Part shown: in pieces, positions 41,834-50,465 of the stretch
How the letters are laid out: each line of letters starts with the position of its first letter
Position numbering within the stretch: position 1 is the first letter of the stretch
Assembly (NCBI RefSeq): GCF_031455195.1
Contig: NZ_JAVDSH010000002.1
Span: 620,001-684,000, forward strand
Length of the DNA stretch: 64,000 nt
Reading direction: 5' to 3'
From: Arthrobacter nitroguajacolicus_D
GTDB lineage: Bacteria > Actinomycetota > Actinomycetes > Actinomycetales > Micrococcaceae
Translations under genes and position numbers: made by a program
The notes under the pieces: generated by a model
What the model saw: only the letters and a program-made list of their open reading frames with translations
Database searches by the model: none
Told to the model about the DNA's origin: nothing

Positions 41834-41869
41834 CCGTAAACACACAAATTTCTAGACAGAGGGGTTCAC

Positions 41870-42706
41870 ATGGCGAACTACACTGCTGCTGACATCAAGG
41901 CCCTGCGCGAGCGCACCGGCGCCGGCATGATGGACGTCAAGAAGGCTCTTGACGAAGCCAACGGTGACGCCGAAAAGGCCATCGAGATCATCCGCATCAA
42001 GGGCCTCAAGGGCGCTACCAAGCGCGAAGGCCGCTCCACCGCTGAAGGCCTGGTTGCTGCCAAGGTCAACGGTGGCGTTGGCGTAATGATCGAGGTCAAC
42101 TGCGAGACCGACTTCGTTGCCAAGTCTGACAAGTTCATCCAGCTGGCTGACAAGGTCCTCAACGTTGCAGTCGAGTCCGGCGCAGCCGACCTCGAAGCCC
42201 TGCTGGCCACCGAGGTCGACGGCAAGCCGTTGTCCGAGGTTGTCGTCGAAGAGGGCGCTGTCCTAGGCGAGAAGGTTGTTGTCCGCCGCATCTCCCGCGT
42301 TGAGGGAACCACGGTTGACGCCTACCTGCACAAGACGTCCAAGGACCTCCCGGCCCAGGTCGGCGTGCTGTTCGCTGTTGACGGTGAAGGCGAAGCCGCT
42401 GCCACCGCAGCTCACGACATCGCTGTCCACGTTGCAGCCATGGCTCCGAACTACCTGACCCGCGAAGACGTCCCGGCCGAACTGGTCGAGTCCGAGCGTC
42501 GCATCGCCGAAGAGACCGCCAAGGCTGAAGGCAAGCCCGAAGCTGCTCTTTCGAAGATCGTGGAAGGCCGCGTGACGGGCTTCTACAAGGGTGAAGTTCT
42601 GGTTGACCAGGCATTCGCCAAGGATTCCAAGAAGACCGTTGCACAGGTCCTCGAAGAAGCCGGCGTCAAGGCAACCGCAGTAACCCGTTTCCGCGTAGGA
42701 AACTAG
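41870..42706 (+). CDS. tsf: Elongation factor Ts
   Basis: 278 residues. The N-terminal domain has ALRERTGAGMMDVKKALDEANGD, the first EF-Ts signature; the core continues with GVMIEVNCETDFVAKSDKF, the second signature, including the TDFV motif that inserts into EF-Tu. It recycles EF-Tu by GDP exchange. Preceded by GAGGGG at the right distance from ATG 41870. Followed by a strong terminator, so pyrH is a separate transcript. Confidence 0.98.
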   Translation: MANYTAADIKALRERTGAGMMDVKKALDEANGDAEKAIEIIRIKGLKGATKREGRSTAEGLVAAKVNGGVGVMIEVNCETDFVAKSDKFIQLADKVLNVAVESGAADLEALLATEVDGKPLSEVVVEEGAVLGEKVVVRRISRVEGTTVDAYLHKTSKDLPAQVGVLFAVDGEGEAAATAAHDIAVHVAAMAPNYLTREDVPAELVESERRIAEETAKAEGKPEAALSKIVEGRVTGFYKGEVLVDQAFAKDSKKTVAQVLEEAGVKATAVTRFRVGN

Positions 42707-42715
42707 TAATTCATG

Positions 42716-42751
42716 AAAAGGGGTGGTCACTTCGGTGGCCGCCCCTTTTTC
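42716..42751 (+). terminator. Rho-independent terminator after tsf
   Basis: AAAAGGGGTGGTCAC and GTGGCCGCCCCTTTTT form a stable stem around the tetraloop TTCG and end in a T run. Confidence 0.92.
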
Positions 42752-42827
42752 ATGCACCCGTCCGGGTAGTACCTGCGCGGACCCACAGCACGATAATCTA
42801 GCCAGAGTCCACCAACGGGAAGGCACC

Positions 42828-43565
42828 ATGGAAACCGTCAACACTGCAATCCAGCCCGAGAAGACCCGCCGACGTGTACTTCTGAAACTTTCCGGCGAGG
42901 TCATCGGCGGAGGCAAGCTCGGCGTCGATCCTGAGACCGTCCGGGCTATCGCCAAGCAGATCGCGGCAGCCGTGTCCGACGTTGAAGTTGCGATCGTCGT
43001 GGGCGGCGGCAACTTCTTCCGGGGCGCCGAACTGTCCCAGAGCGGCATGGACCGTTCCCGTGCCGACTACATGGGCATGCTGGGCACGGTCATGAACTGC
43101 CTGGCCCTCCAGGACTTCCTGGAACAGGCCGGCGTTGAAACCCGCGTCCAGAGCGCCATCACCATGGGCCAGGTAGCGGAGGCCTACATTCCCCGCCGGG
43201 CCATCCGCCACATGGAAAAGGGTCGTGTGGTCATCTTCGGTGCCGGTGCAGGCCTGCCGTACTTCTCCACTGATACAGTCGCTGCCCAGCGTGCCCTGGA
43301 GGTTCACGCAGACGTGGTCCTCATGGCCAAGAGCGGCGTGGACGGCGTCTACACCGCCGACCCCAAGAAGGACCCGACAGCAGAAAAGCTTGACGTCCTC
43401 AGCTATGACGATGCCCTGCGCCGCGACATCCGGGTCATGGACCAGACAGCCATGACCATGTGCAAGGACAACCAGCTCTCCATGGTGGTCTTCGGCATGG
43501 AAGGCGAAGGCAACGTTACCCGTGCCATCCTCGGCGAAACGCTGGGAACCCTGGTTACTCCCTAG
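42828..43565 (+). CDS. pyrH: UMP kinase
   Basis: From ATG 42828, 245 residues. The amino-acid-kinase fold shows VLLKLSGEVIGGG near 20-32, IVVGGGNFFRGAEL with the UMP-binding Arg, YMGMLGTVMNCLALQDFLE, and MAKSGVDGVYTADPKKDPTAEK for ATP binding. It converts UMP to UDP for RNA and cell-wall precursor synthesis. GAAGG lies seven bases upstream of the ATG, and a GATAAT element at 42792-42797 may be its -10. Same cluster as in other actinobacteria. Confidence 0.97.
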   Translation: METVNTAIQPEKTRRRVLLKLSGEVIGGGKLGVDPETVRAIAKQIAAAVSDVEVAIVVGGGNFFRGAELSQSGMDRSRADYMGMLGTVMNCLALQDFLEQAGVETRVQSAITMGQVAEAYIPRRAIRHMEKGRVVIFGAGAGLPYFSTDTVAAQRALEVHADVVLMAKSGVDGVYTADPKKDPTAEKLDVLSYDDALRRDIRVMDQTAMTMCKDNQLSMVVFGMEGEGNVTRAILGETLGTLVTP

Positions 43566-43682
43566 CAAGGGCTAGGATATTTCTAGGACCGTCCGCCCCA
43601 CGTGGCGGATCTTTACTATGCATTTCTTTACCGTGCATTGCCGCCTGACGTTGGGCAGCAACTACTTTCTGAGGAGAAACCC

Positions 43683-44240
43683 GTGATCGAAGAGACCTTG
43701 CTCGAAGCCGGCGAGAAGATGGACAAGGCGGTTGAGGTAGCCAAGGACGATTTCGCCACGATCCGCACGGGCCGGGCCAACCCCGGTCTGTACAACAAGG
43801 TGATCGTCGAGTACTACGGCACACCCACTCCGCTCCAGCAGTTGGCTTCCTTCGGTGTGCCCGACGCCCGCACCATCCTCATCACGCCCTACGACAAGAC
43901 CGCACTGCGGGACATCGAAAAGGCACTGAGCGACTCCGAGGTGGGCGCCAACCCCTCCAACGACGGCAACGTTATCCGCGTGACCATCCCGGAGCTCACC
44001 AAGGAGCGCCGCAAGGAATACGTGAAGATCGTCAAGGGCAAGGGTGAGGACGCCAAGGTCTCCATCCGCAGCATCCGCCGCAAGGCGAAGGACAGCCTGG
44101 ACAAGCTCGTCAAGGACGGCGAAGCCGGCGAAGACGAGGGCGCCCGCGCTGAGAAGGAGCTCGACGCCCTGACCAAGCAGCACGTCGACAGCATCGACGA
44201 ACTGCTCAAGCGCAAGGAAGCCGAGCTGCTCGAGGTCTGA
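43683..44240 (+). CDS. frr: Ribosome recycling factor
   Basis: 185 residues from GTG 43683, with AGGAG seven bases ahead; upstream in-frame starts do not fit the family length. Hallmarks are FATIRTGRANPGLYNKVIVEYYG and TPLQQLASFGVPDARTILITPYDK, then the long coiled-coil region KSLDKL-like ERRKEYVKIVKGKGEDAKV. With EF-G it splits the ribosome after termination. It overlaps cdsA by one base (TGATG). Confidence 0.97.
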   Translation: MIEETLLEAGEKMDKAVEVAKDDFATIRTGRANPGLYNKVIVEYYGTPTPLQQLASFGVPDARTILITPYDKTALRDIEKALSDSEVGANPSNDGNVIRVTIPELTKERRKEYVKIVKGKGEDAKVSIRSIRRKAKDSLDKLVKDGEAGEDEGARAEKELDALTKQHVDSIDELLKRKEAELLEV

Positions 44241-45175
44241 TGAACCAGGCAGAGCCGGCGCCCGCTGAGCGGGTCCCGACACGCGACACCCCCAAACGCG
44301 CCAGGCGTGTACGGGCAAATCCCACCCCCAAGGCGGGACGCAACCTTCCGGCGGCCATCGGCGTCGGGCTTTCCATGCTGTTGGCCGTTTTGGGCGGCCT
44401 GCTGTTCCTGCCCCTGGGATTCGTCCTCCTGACCACCGCGTTTGCGGTCCTGGGGGTCTGGGAAGTTTTCCGGGCTCTCGAGGCACAGGGCACCCGGATG
44501 CCGATCATCCCCGTGATGGTCGGCAGCCTGGTGATGCCGGTCTCTGCCTATTTTGGCGGCCTTGAAGGGCTGTTGTTCACCATGACGGCGAGCTCCGTGG
44601 CCGTCCTGCTGTGGCGTTCCATCGAGAGCGCGGCGGGCGCGCCCCGGAGCGTGTTCGCCGGGGTTTTCACGCTTGCCTGGATTCCGTTCCTGATCAGCTT
44701 CGCGGCGCTGCCGTTGCACGCAACCGGCGGGGCAACCCCGGTGGGTTTCTGGCCTGACGGCATTCCGGACGGGGCGTGGCAGATCGCTTCGATGCTGCTG
44801 TTGGTCGTCTCCAATGACACGTTCGGCTACATCGTTGGGGCATCCTTCGGCAAGCACCCCATGGCCCCGAAAATCAGCCCCAAGAAATCCTGGGAGGGTT
44901 TCGCCGGTTCGGTTGGTGGGGCCATGGTGATCGGTGTCCTGGCCTGCATCTTCATCCTTGACAGGCCGTGGTGGGTGGGGCTCATCCTGGCTCTCGGCAT
45001 GGTGGCCGCAGCCACCGCCGGAGACCTCGCCGAGTCCATGGTCAAGCGTGAGCTTGGCGTCAAGGATATGAGCAGCATCCTGCCCGGCCACGGGGGCGTC
45101 ATGGACCGTTTGGACTCCATCGTGTTCGCGGCCCCTGTAGCCTATGTTCTGTTCGCGCTGCTGAGCGGCGTCTGA
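44240..45175 (+). CDS. cdsA: Phosphatidate cytidylyltransferase (CDP-diacylglycerol synthase)
   Basis: A 311-residue membrane protein: a basic cytoplasmic N-terminus of about 35 residues, then about eight helices. The C-terminal family signature is complete, SMVKRELGVKDMSSILPGHGG and then MDRLDS, together with ASFGKHPMAPKISPKKSWEGF upstream. It makes CDP-diacylglycerol from phosphatidic acid and CTP, the precursor used by enzymes such as the one encoded at 35455. Translation is coupled to frr. Confidence 0.95.
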   Translation: MNQAEPAPAERVPTRDTPKRARRVRANPTPKAGRNLPAAIGVGLSMLLAVLGGLLFLPLGFVLLTTAFAVLGVWEVFRALEAQGTRMPIIPVMVGSLVMPVSAYFGGLEGLLFTMTASSVAVLLWRSIESAAGAPRSVFAGVFTLAWIPFLISFAALPLHATGGATPVGFWPDGIPDGAWQIASMLLLVVSNDTFGYIVGASFGKHPMAPKISPKKSWEGFAGSVGGAMVIGVLACIFILDRPWWVGLILALGMVAAATAGDLAESMVKRELGVKDMSSILPGHGGVMDRLDSIVFAAPVAYVLFALLSGV

Positions 45176-45196
45176 TAAACCAATGAAGGAAAAGTA

Positions 45197-45781
45197 GTGT
45201 CAGTGGATATTCGACGCCAGATTCCCGCCACGTTCGACCGTGTGGAGCGCAGCAAGTACGGCTACAACGCCAAACAGGTGGATGAGTTCCTCCAGCGCGC
45301 CAAGAAGTCGTTCGAGAGTCCTGTAGGAGCTGCTGACCAGATAGCCAGTGGCGACGTCCGTGATGTGGCTTTCGACCCCGTCAAGGGCGGATACGACGCG
45401 CACAGCGTCGACGCCGCCCTGGATCGCCTGGAGGACGCTTTCGCTCGGCGCGAGCGTGACGACCTCATCAACCAGCAGGGTGAGGAAGCGTGGCTCCGCC
45501 AGATCGGCAAGCTCTCCGGCATCCTCCGGGGCAGGCTGCACCGGCCCGACGGCGAGCGGTTCCGCCGCCCGTCCAAAAAGCGGGCCCGCAGCTACAACGT
45601 CCAGGACGTCGACGCCCTGTGCGCGGAACTCATCGGTTACCTCGAGCACGACCAGACCCTCAGCGTGGACACTGTCCGCCGGGCGGTCTTCCGTGCAGCC
45701 AAGGGGGACGAGGGTTATGAAGAAGCGCAGGTGGACGCGTTCCTGGCGCGTGTCGTGGAACTCATGGCTGCGATCGACTAG
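45197..45781 (+). CDS. DivIVA-domain protein
   Basis: 194 residues from GTG 45197 with AAGGA eight bases ahead. Three DivIVA-like repeats can be seen: ERSKYGYNAKQVDEFLQRA (about 18-36), FDPVKGGYDAHSVDAALDRLEDAF, and KKRARSYNVQDVDALCAELI, with a partial fourth ending QVDAFLARVVELMA. Each is the short helix-turn that precedes coiled coils in DivIVA, but there is no long coiled-coil tail, so it is not Wag31 itself. Possible roles include polar growth or membrane-curvature binding. It follows cdsA by 21 bases. Confidence 0.82.
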   Translation: MSVDIRRQIPATFDRVERSKYGYNAKQVDEFLQRAKKSFESPVGAADQIASGDVRDVAFDPVKGGYDAHSVDAALDRLEDAFARRERDDLINQQGEEAWLRQIGKLSGILRGRLHRPDGERFRRPSKKRARSYNVQDVDALCAELIGYLEHDQTLSVDTVRRAVFRAAKGDEGYEEAQVDAFLARVVELMAAID

Positions 45782-46493
45782 GCCCTTTTTCGCTAGATCG
45801 CGAGACCGGCGGGTTGTTTTTCCAGACCTCAAGGTACCTGCGATGTCCCCTGGCCAGTGAAGTCACGAAGAAGGCCAGGGCGGCTACTACTGCAATGCCT
45901 ACGGACAGGGCCACCGGCAAGCCTCCCACCAACATCGCAGACCCCAGCAGCAGTGCGATGAGGGCGGAGTTGACCGTCCCCATGAACACCATGCTGCTCC
46001 CTGCCACTTGGCTGAAGTCGCGGCGGCCGCCAAAAAAGTAGTAGGTCCGCTTGGCCCCTTCTTCGTCGTCGTGAAAGCTGGCCATAAGGTACGGCGCCAC
46101 CCCTGGGTCGAGGTCCACGTACGCGGCGCGGAGCCTGTTCATGGCGATGACGTACATCAGGTCTTCCATGCCCACGCTCATCACGCGTACGTGCGTGAGC
46201 AGTCCAACCACTACGTCGATGCTGAGTATGGTTAGCGCGAAGGCCCTGAACGCATCCGAAAACTGGGTGGCGTTTCCCACCAGCGCCACGCTGAGCAGGC
46301 TGGCTGAGGTGAAGGTCAGGAACATGCTGATGCGGGTGAGGACCTCGCCTTGGGTGGTGCTCCTGGAAGCGAGCAGGCTCCAATGCTCGGTGGCCAACAA
46401 CTGCGCCCGGACGCCGGGCGGCAAATCCGCCTTTGTAGCCGGTGGATCGGGGCTGGCCGGAAGTGGTTCCTCGGACATGGCGTCATTGTCCAC
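45762..46493 (-). CDS. Hypothetical four-helix membrane protein
   Basis: Family not recognised. 243 residues with about four membrane helices: TRISMFLTFTSASLLSVALV, FALTILSIDVVVGLLTHV, SSMVFMGTVNSALIALLL and ALSVGIAVVAALAFFVTSL, separated by a cytoplasmic region with RRDFSQV. The N-terminus is Pro/Glu-rich. Its 3' end overlaps that of the DivIVA gene by 20 bases, tail to tail. Related proteins are common near transporters in this group, but no function is known. Confidence 0.7.
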   Translation of the reverse strand: MDNDAMSEEPLPASPDPPATKADLPPGVRAQLLATEHWSLLASRSTTQGEVLTRISMFLTFTSASLLSVALVGNATQFSDAFRAFALTILSIDVVVGLLTHVRVMSVGMEDLMYVIAMNRLRAAYVDLDPGVAPYLMASFHDDEEGAKRTYYFFGGRRDFSQVAGSSMVFMGTVNSALIALLLGSAMLVGGLPVALSVGIAVVAALAFFVTSLARGHRRYLEVWKNNPPVSRSSEKGPSRSQP

Positions 46494-46528
46494 CCTGAAT
46501 GATGCGCGAACAACAGGGCGGGGCCGCC

Positions 46529-47995
46529 TTAGCGTTCGGTCGCGACCGGGCGCTCGGGCACGTGCAGCCGGGACATGACGCGGTCAACGGAGGACGGAAC
46601 ACGGCCCTTGGTCATGATGGACACGGCCACGGTTACCGCGAATGCCGCCGGAACACTCCATGCCGCAGGCTGGGCCAGCCACGCAGGAGCGTTTCCGCCG
46701 CCCATCAACGTGCCGGCCACCATGGCGCCGCCGCAGAGCAACGCGCCGGTCAGCATGCCCGCGATAGCCCCGGCATCGGTGAGGCCACGCCACCAGATTC
46801 CCAGCAAAAGCACCGGACAAATGGTGGAGGCCGTGAAGGCAAAGACCAGGCCAACGCTTCCGGCCAGGGCCAGGGTGTCGGTCATGAAGGCAAAGCCCAA
46901 AGGCACGACGGCGGCGAGCACCGCCGCGAGCCGGAAACCTCTGACGCTGCCGCCAAAGACGTCTTGGCTGATGACGCCCGATAAGGACACCACCAGGCCC
47001 GAGGTTGTGGACAGGAACGCTGCGAAGGCTCCTGCCACGACCAGGGCCGAGAGGACATCACCAGCCGTTCCACCGATCAGCCTTCCTGGCAGCAGCAGGA
47101 CCAAGGCATCAGCTTGTCCGGACTGTGCCAGTTCGGGAGCGAACATCCGTCCGAGTGCGCCGGAGAGTGTGGGGAAAAGGTAGAAAACGGAGAGTAGTCC
47201 CAGCACGATCAAGGTGGTCCGCCGGGCGGACTGGCCGTCCGGGTTGGTATAGAACCTGACCAGTACATGAGGCAGCCCAAGGGTTCCGAACAGCAGGGCC
47301 ACCAACAGGGAGATGTGTTGGTAAGCCCCTGCGGGTGCTTGGCTGGTGGGGTTGAGGGTGAGCGGTGCCTGTGGCGCAGTGCCGTTACCGGCCAGCACCA
47401 GCAGGACGAACACTACGGGCACTGCCAGGGCTGTCAGCTTCAACCAGTATTGAAACGCCTGGACAAAGGTGATGGAACGCATCCCGCCTGCCACCACCGT
47501 GAGGCACACCACCACTACAACCGCCGTCGAACCTACCCAGGACGGCAGGCCAGTGGTGATCCTGATGGTGAGGGCCGCCCCGTGGAGTTGCGGGACGATG
47601 TACAGCCACCCGACCGCTACCACCACCAGGCTCGTCACGCGTCGGACCAGCGCCGAATCCAGGCGGGCTTGGGTGAAATCCGGGATGGTGTAGGCGCCGG
47701 AACGCCTGAGGGGAGCGGCCACGAAGAGCAACAGCATCAGGTAACCGGCGGTGTAGCCCACCGGGAACCACAAAGCATCGGTGCCTGAGAGCAGGATCAG
47801 CCCGGCGACACCCAGGAAGCTTGCCGCGGAAAGGTATTCGCCCCCGATCGCCGAGGCGTTCCACCATGGTGGGACGGTGCGGGAGGCGACGTAGAAGTCG
47901 CCCGTTGTACGGGAGATGCGCAGCCCGTAGAAGCCGATGACCGCTGTCGTGAGGGAAACGGCGAGGAACGCGACGAGGCTGACGACAGGGTTCAC
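46529..47995 (-). CDS. Sodium:solute symporter (acetate-symporter-like), operon 1
   Basis: A 488-residue SSS-family transporter with about 13 helices. SASFLGVAGLILLSGTDALW near 57-76 and ASAIGGEYLSAASF mirror the ActP-type loop, and GLPHVLVRFYTNPDGQSARR is the conserved motif after helix 6. It probably carries acetate or another short carboxylate with sodium. The GTG start overlaps the preceding stop by four bases. It is the last gene of the operon kinase-regulator-small protein-symporter and is a diverged paralogue of the symporter at 50843. Confidence 0.85.
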   Translation of the reverse strand: MNPVVSLVAFLAVSLTTAVIGFYGLRISRTTGDFYVASRTVPPWWNASAIGGEYLSAASFLGVAGLILLSGTDALWFPVGYTAGYLMLLLFVAAPLRRSGAYTIPDFTQARLDSALVRRVTSLVVVAVGWLYIVPQLHGAALTIRITTGLPSWVGSTAVVVVVCLTVVAGGMRSITFVQAFQYWLKLTALAVPVVFVLLVLAGNGTAPQAPLTLNPTSQAPAGAYQHISLLVALLFGTLGLPHVLVRFYTNPDGQSARRTTLIVLGLLSVFYLFPTLSGALGRMFAPELAQSGQADALVLLLPGRLIGGTAGDVLSALVVAGAFAAFLSTTSGLVVSLSGVISQDVFGGSVRGFRLAAVLAAVVPLGFAFMTDTLALAGSVGLVFAFTASTICPVLLLGIWWRGLTDAGAIAGMLTGALLCGGAMVAGTLMGGGNAPAWLAQPAAWSVPAAFAVTVAVSIMTKGRVPSSVDRVMSRLHVPERPVATER

Positions 47996-48354
47996 TTGTC
48001 CTCCACAAGGTCCCGGTAGCGGGCCTCGTTGCGGGCCGCGGCACGGTTATAAAGCCAGGCACTGAGCCCGATCACCGGGTAGACGCCCACCCCGAGCGCC
48101 AGCCAATTAAGGGGGATGCCCACAATGCGGATTTCCGCCACACCCGGGCCGTAGACAAGGATCAGTGCGAACACGCTCAGGATGACCAGGAACCCGCAGG
48201 CCACCACCAACGCGAGGCGCAGCTGCGACCGGATGAGTGAGCGGACAAAAAGGCGGCCGGAGTCGGAATCCTCCGGGATCTCACGGTGGCTCGCCAACCG
48301 TCCGGGAGCGAGGGGAGCGGACTGTCGCGGCGCCGTGACGCGGACCCTGGTCAT
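47992..48354 (-). CDS. Small two-helix membrane protein partnering the symporter
   Basis: 120 residues starting at ATG 48354, which overlaps the regulator's stop (ATGA). After an Arg/Pro-rich cytoplasmic start come two helices, LALVVACGFLVILSVFALIL and IPLNWLALGVGVYPVIGLSAWLYNRAA, followed by a charged tail NEARYRDLVEDK. Position and shape match DUF485-type proteins that accompany acetate symporters, though similarity to the one at 50466 is weak. Its stop overlaps the symporter GTG. Confidence 0.75.
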   Translation of the reverse strand: MTRVRVTAPRQSAPLAPGRLASHREIPEDSDSGRLFVRSLIRSQLRLALVVACGFLVILSVFALILVYGPGVAEIRIVGIPLNWLALGVGVYPVIGLSAWLYNRAAARNEARYRDLVEDK

Positions 48355-49070
48355 CCTTGGGGCCGGATGCGCGTGGAGTGCAGTTTGTCCCTGACCGACG
48401 GAAGGTGGCGCCGGCTGATGGGCAACTCTGCCCCCGACACAGCCACGCTGGGGCCCGTGGCGGAAAGCCGCAGGTGCTGGACGTGGTTGAGGGCGATGAG
48501 GTACGAACGATGGATCCGGATAAAACCGGCTTCCGCCCATTTCTGCTCCAGGTCGCTGAGGGGCACGCGGATGAGGTAGCTTGCCTCAGCGGTGTGCAGG
48601 CGTGCGTAATCCCCTTGGGCCTGCACGTAGGTGACGTCGTCACGCCGGATCATGCGCGTGGTGCTGCCAAGGTCCACCGTGATCATCTCAGGCGCCGGGG
48701 TACCGTCCTTGATCAGCTCGCTGATCCGATCCACGGATCGGGACAGCCGTTCGGCCCGCAGCGGCTTCAGCAGGTAGTCGACGGCGGCCAGGTCGAAGGC
48801 CTCAAGGGCACAGTCCTCGTCCGCGGTGACGAACACGACGGCGGGCGGGTTGCTGGTGCGCGATATGGCGCGGGCGATGTCCAGGCCCGACAGGGCGGGC
48901 ATGTGGATGTCGAGGAAAACTGCGTCGACAGGTTCCGTTTCCAGAGTCCTCAGCGCCTCGGCCCCCGAAGATGCCCGGTGGATGGCCCCAATCCGCTCGT
49001 CCCGTCCCAGGAGGAAGGCGAGTTCTTCGACGGCGGGCAGTTCGTCATCGGCGACGAGCACGTTGATCAT
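48351..49070 (-). CDS. LytTR-family response regulator
   Basis: 239 residues. The receiver domain has LVADDELPAVEELAFLLG, phosphorylation Asp in AVFLDIHMPALSG and Lys in DYLLKPLRAERL. The C-terminal LytTR DNA-binding domain has VTYVQAQGDYARLHTAEASY and FIRIHRSYLIALNHV. Such regulators bind direct-repeat sites upstream of target operons. It is 21 bases after the kinase and overlaps the small membrane protein gene. The target is probably one or both symporter operons. Confidence 0.9.
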   Translation of the reverse strand: MINVLVADDELPAVEELAFLLGRDERIGAIHRASSGAEALRTLETEPVDAVFLDIHMPALSGLDIARAISRTSNPPAVVFVTADEDCALEAFDLAAVDYLLKPLRAERLSRSVDRISELIKDGTPAPEMITVDLGSTTRMIRRDDVTYVQAQGDYARLHTAEASYLIRVPLSDLEQKWAEAGFIRIHRSYLIALNHVQHLRLSATGPSVAVSGAELPISRRHLPSVRDKLHSTRIRPQG

Positions 49071-49091
49071 GCTTATAGATTAGCCCGCGGT

Positions 49092-50285
49092 TCAGGCGTC
49101 GTGGCCCGGCTGCGACTTGGGTACACGCAGGGTGATCAGGGTCCCTTCGCCAGGAGCCGTATCGATAACCAGCCCGTGCTCATCCCCATAAACCTGCCGC
49201 AGGCGGGCGTCGACGTTGCGCAAGCCCACGTGGTCGCCGTCCGTGTGCCCGGCCAGTACCGACCGCAGGTGTTCCGGGTCCATGCCAACGCCGTCGTCCT
49301 CGATGGTGACTTCGGCGAACGCGCCGGAGTCATTGGCGCAGATAGTGATGTGGCCCGGGCCTTCCTTGGCTTCCAAGCCATGGCGAACCGCATTTTCCAC
49401 CAGCGGCTGGAGGCTGAGGAACGGGATGACTGTGCTCAATACCTCCGGCGCAATCCGCAGGCTTACCTGGACCCGCTCGCCGAAACGGGCCCTTTCCAGG
49501 AGCAAGTAGCGGTCGATGCAGCGCAGTTCCTCCGCCACAGTGGTGAAATCGCCGTGCCGTCGGAACGAATACCGGGTGAAGTCGGCGAACTCAACCACGA
49601 GCTCCCTGGCCCTGGCCGGATCGGTGTTGATGAACGAGGCAATAGCGTTCAGTGAGTTATAGATAAAGTGCGGGCTGATCTGTGCCCTGAGGGCCCTGAC
49701 CTCAGCCTCCATCAGGAGGGTCCGGGACGCTTCGAGTTCCGCGAGTTCCAGTTGGGCGGCAATCCAGTCAGCCACTTCGCTTGTGGCGCGGACCAGGCCC
49801 GCGCCCGCGGCAGGTGCCAAGGCGGCCACCGATCCGACCACCCGGGAACCGGCCCGGATAGGCGCAATGACGGCGCTGAAGTCGTGCGCCGTCTTGTCGG
49901 CGCCGTGGGCCCCGGCGTGGGGGACCACCACGGTTCGGCCGGTACCCAGCACATCCGCCGCGAGGCGCATCAACGATGGCCGGAGATCCTCCCCGGCACC
50001 GTCCCAGGCGAGTACGGCGTCGGTATCCGTAATGGCCAGGGCATCACAGCCCAGCAGTACCCGCAATTGCTTGCTGGCCTTGGCTGCCCCGGCGGGTTGG
50101 AGGCCGCCGCGAAGGTGCTGCCCGGCCCTGGACGCTGCATGCAGTGTATTGTACGTGGCACGTTCGGCATCGGTGCCAAGGTCGCGGAATGATCGGATGA
50201 CCTTCAAGCCAACACCCACGACGACGGCGACAGCCAGCACGATCACGGCGATGGCTGCGGCACTGAAAAGCGGGGAGTCGGGCAT
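49092..50285 (-). CDS. LytS-type sensor histidine kinase
   Basis: 397 residues from ATG 50285. One membrane helix (about 8-30) is followed by a GAF-like region (about 60-190) and then the His_kinase domain: RALRAQISPHFIYNSLNAIASF with the phosphoacceptor His, PFLSLQPLVENAVRHGLEAKEG (N box), and EDDGVGMDPEHL with GLRNVDARLRQVYG. Lacking an obvious outer domain, it likely senses an internal signal through the GAF-like part. Forms a two-component pair with the LytTR regulator. Confidence 0.9.
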   Translation of the reverse strand: MPDSPLFSAAAIAVIVLAVAVVVGVGLKVIRSFRDLGTDAERATYNTLHAASRAGQHLRGGLQPAGAAKASKQLRVLLGCDALAITDTDAVLAWDGAGEDLRPSLMRLAADVLGTGRTVVVPHAGAHGADKTAHDFSAVIAPIRAGSRVVGSVAALAPAAGAGLVRATSEVADWIAAQLELAELEASRTLLMEAEVRALRAQISPHFIYNSLNAIASFINTDPARARELVVEFADFTRYSFRRHGDFTTVAEELRCIDRYLLLERARFGERVQVSLRIAPEVLSTVIPFLSLQPLVENAVRHGLEAKEGPGHITICANDSGAFAEVTIEDDGVGMDPEHLRSVLAGHTDGDHVGLRNVDARLRQVYGDEHGLVIDTAPGEGTLITLRVPKSQPGHDA

Positions 50286-50399
50286 ACAGCCAGCGTAGCC
50301 AATGAACGTGCTTGCATCCTGCCGTTCGGCGCAGGGGTGCGACCGTTGAGCGACACCCCAGGGCGAACCACTGGAACAGGCGGTGTAGCGCATCCGATA

Positions 50400-50413
50400 G
50401 TGATTGCAGTCAC
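50400..50413. promoter_or_regulatory. CRP/GlxR-like site GTGA-N6-TCAC
   Basis: GTGATTGCAGTCAC matches the core of the CRP/GlxR consensus and lies 53 bases before the DUF485 gene in the shared promoter region of the two symporter operons. GlxR is known to control acetate genes in corynebacteria. Confidence 0.5.
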
Positions 50414-50433
50414 ATCGGCGCCGAGGGTGGAGC

Positions 50434-50449
50434 TGATGTGGGCACATCA
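50434..50449. promoter_or_regulatory. 16-bp perfect palindrome before the DUF485-actP operon
   Basis: TGATGTGGGCACATCA is an exact inverted repeat (TGATGTG and CACATCA around GG), ending five bases before the AGGAGG ribosome site. It could be an operator or a hairpin masking the ribosome site. Confidence 0.4.
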
Positions 50450-50465
50450 CAACCAGGAGGAACCA

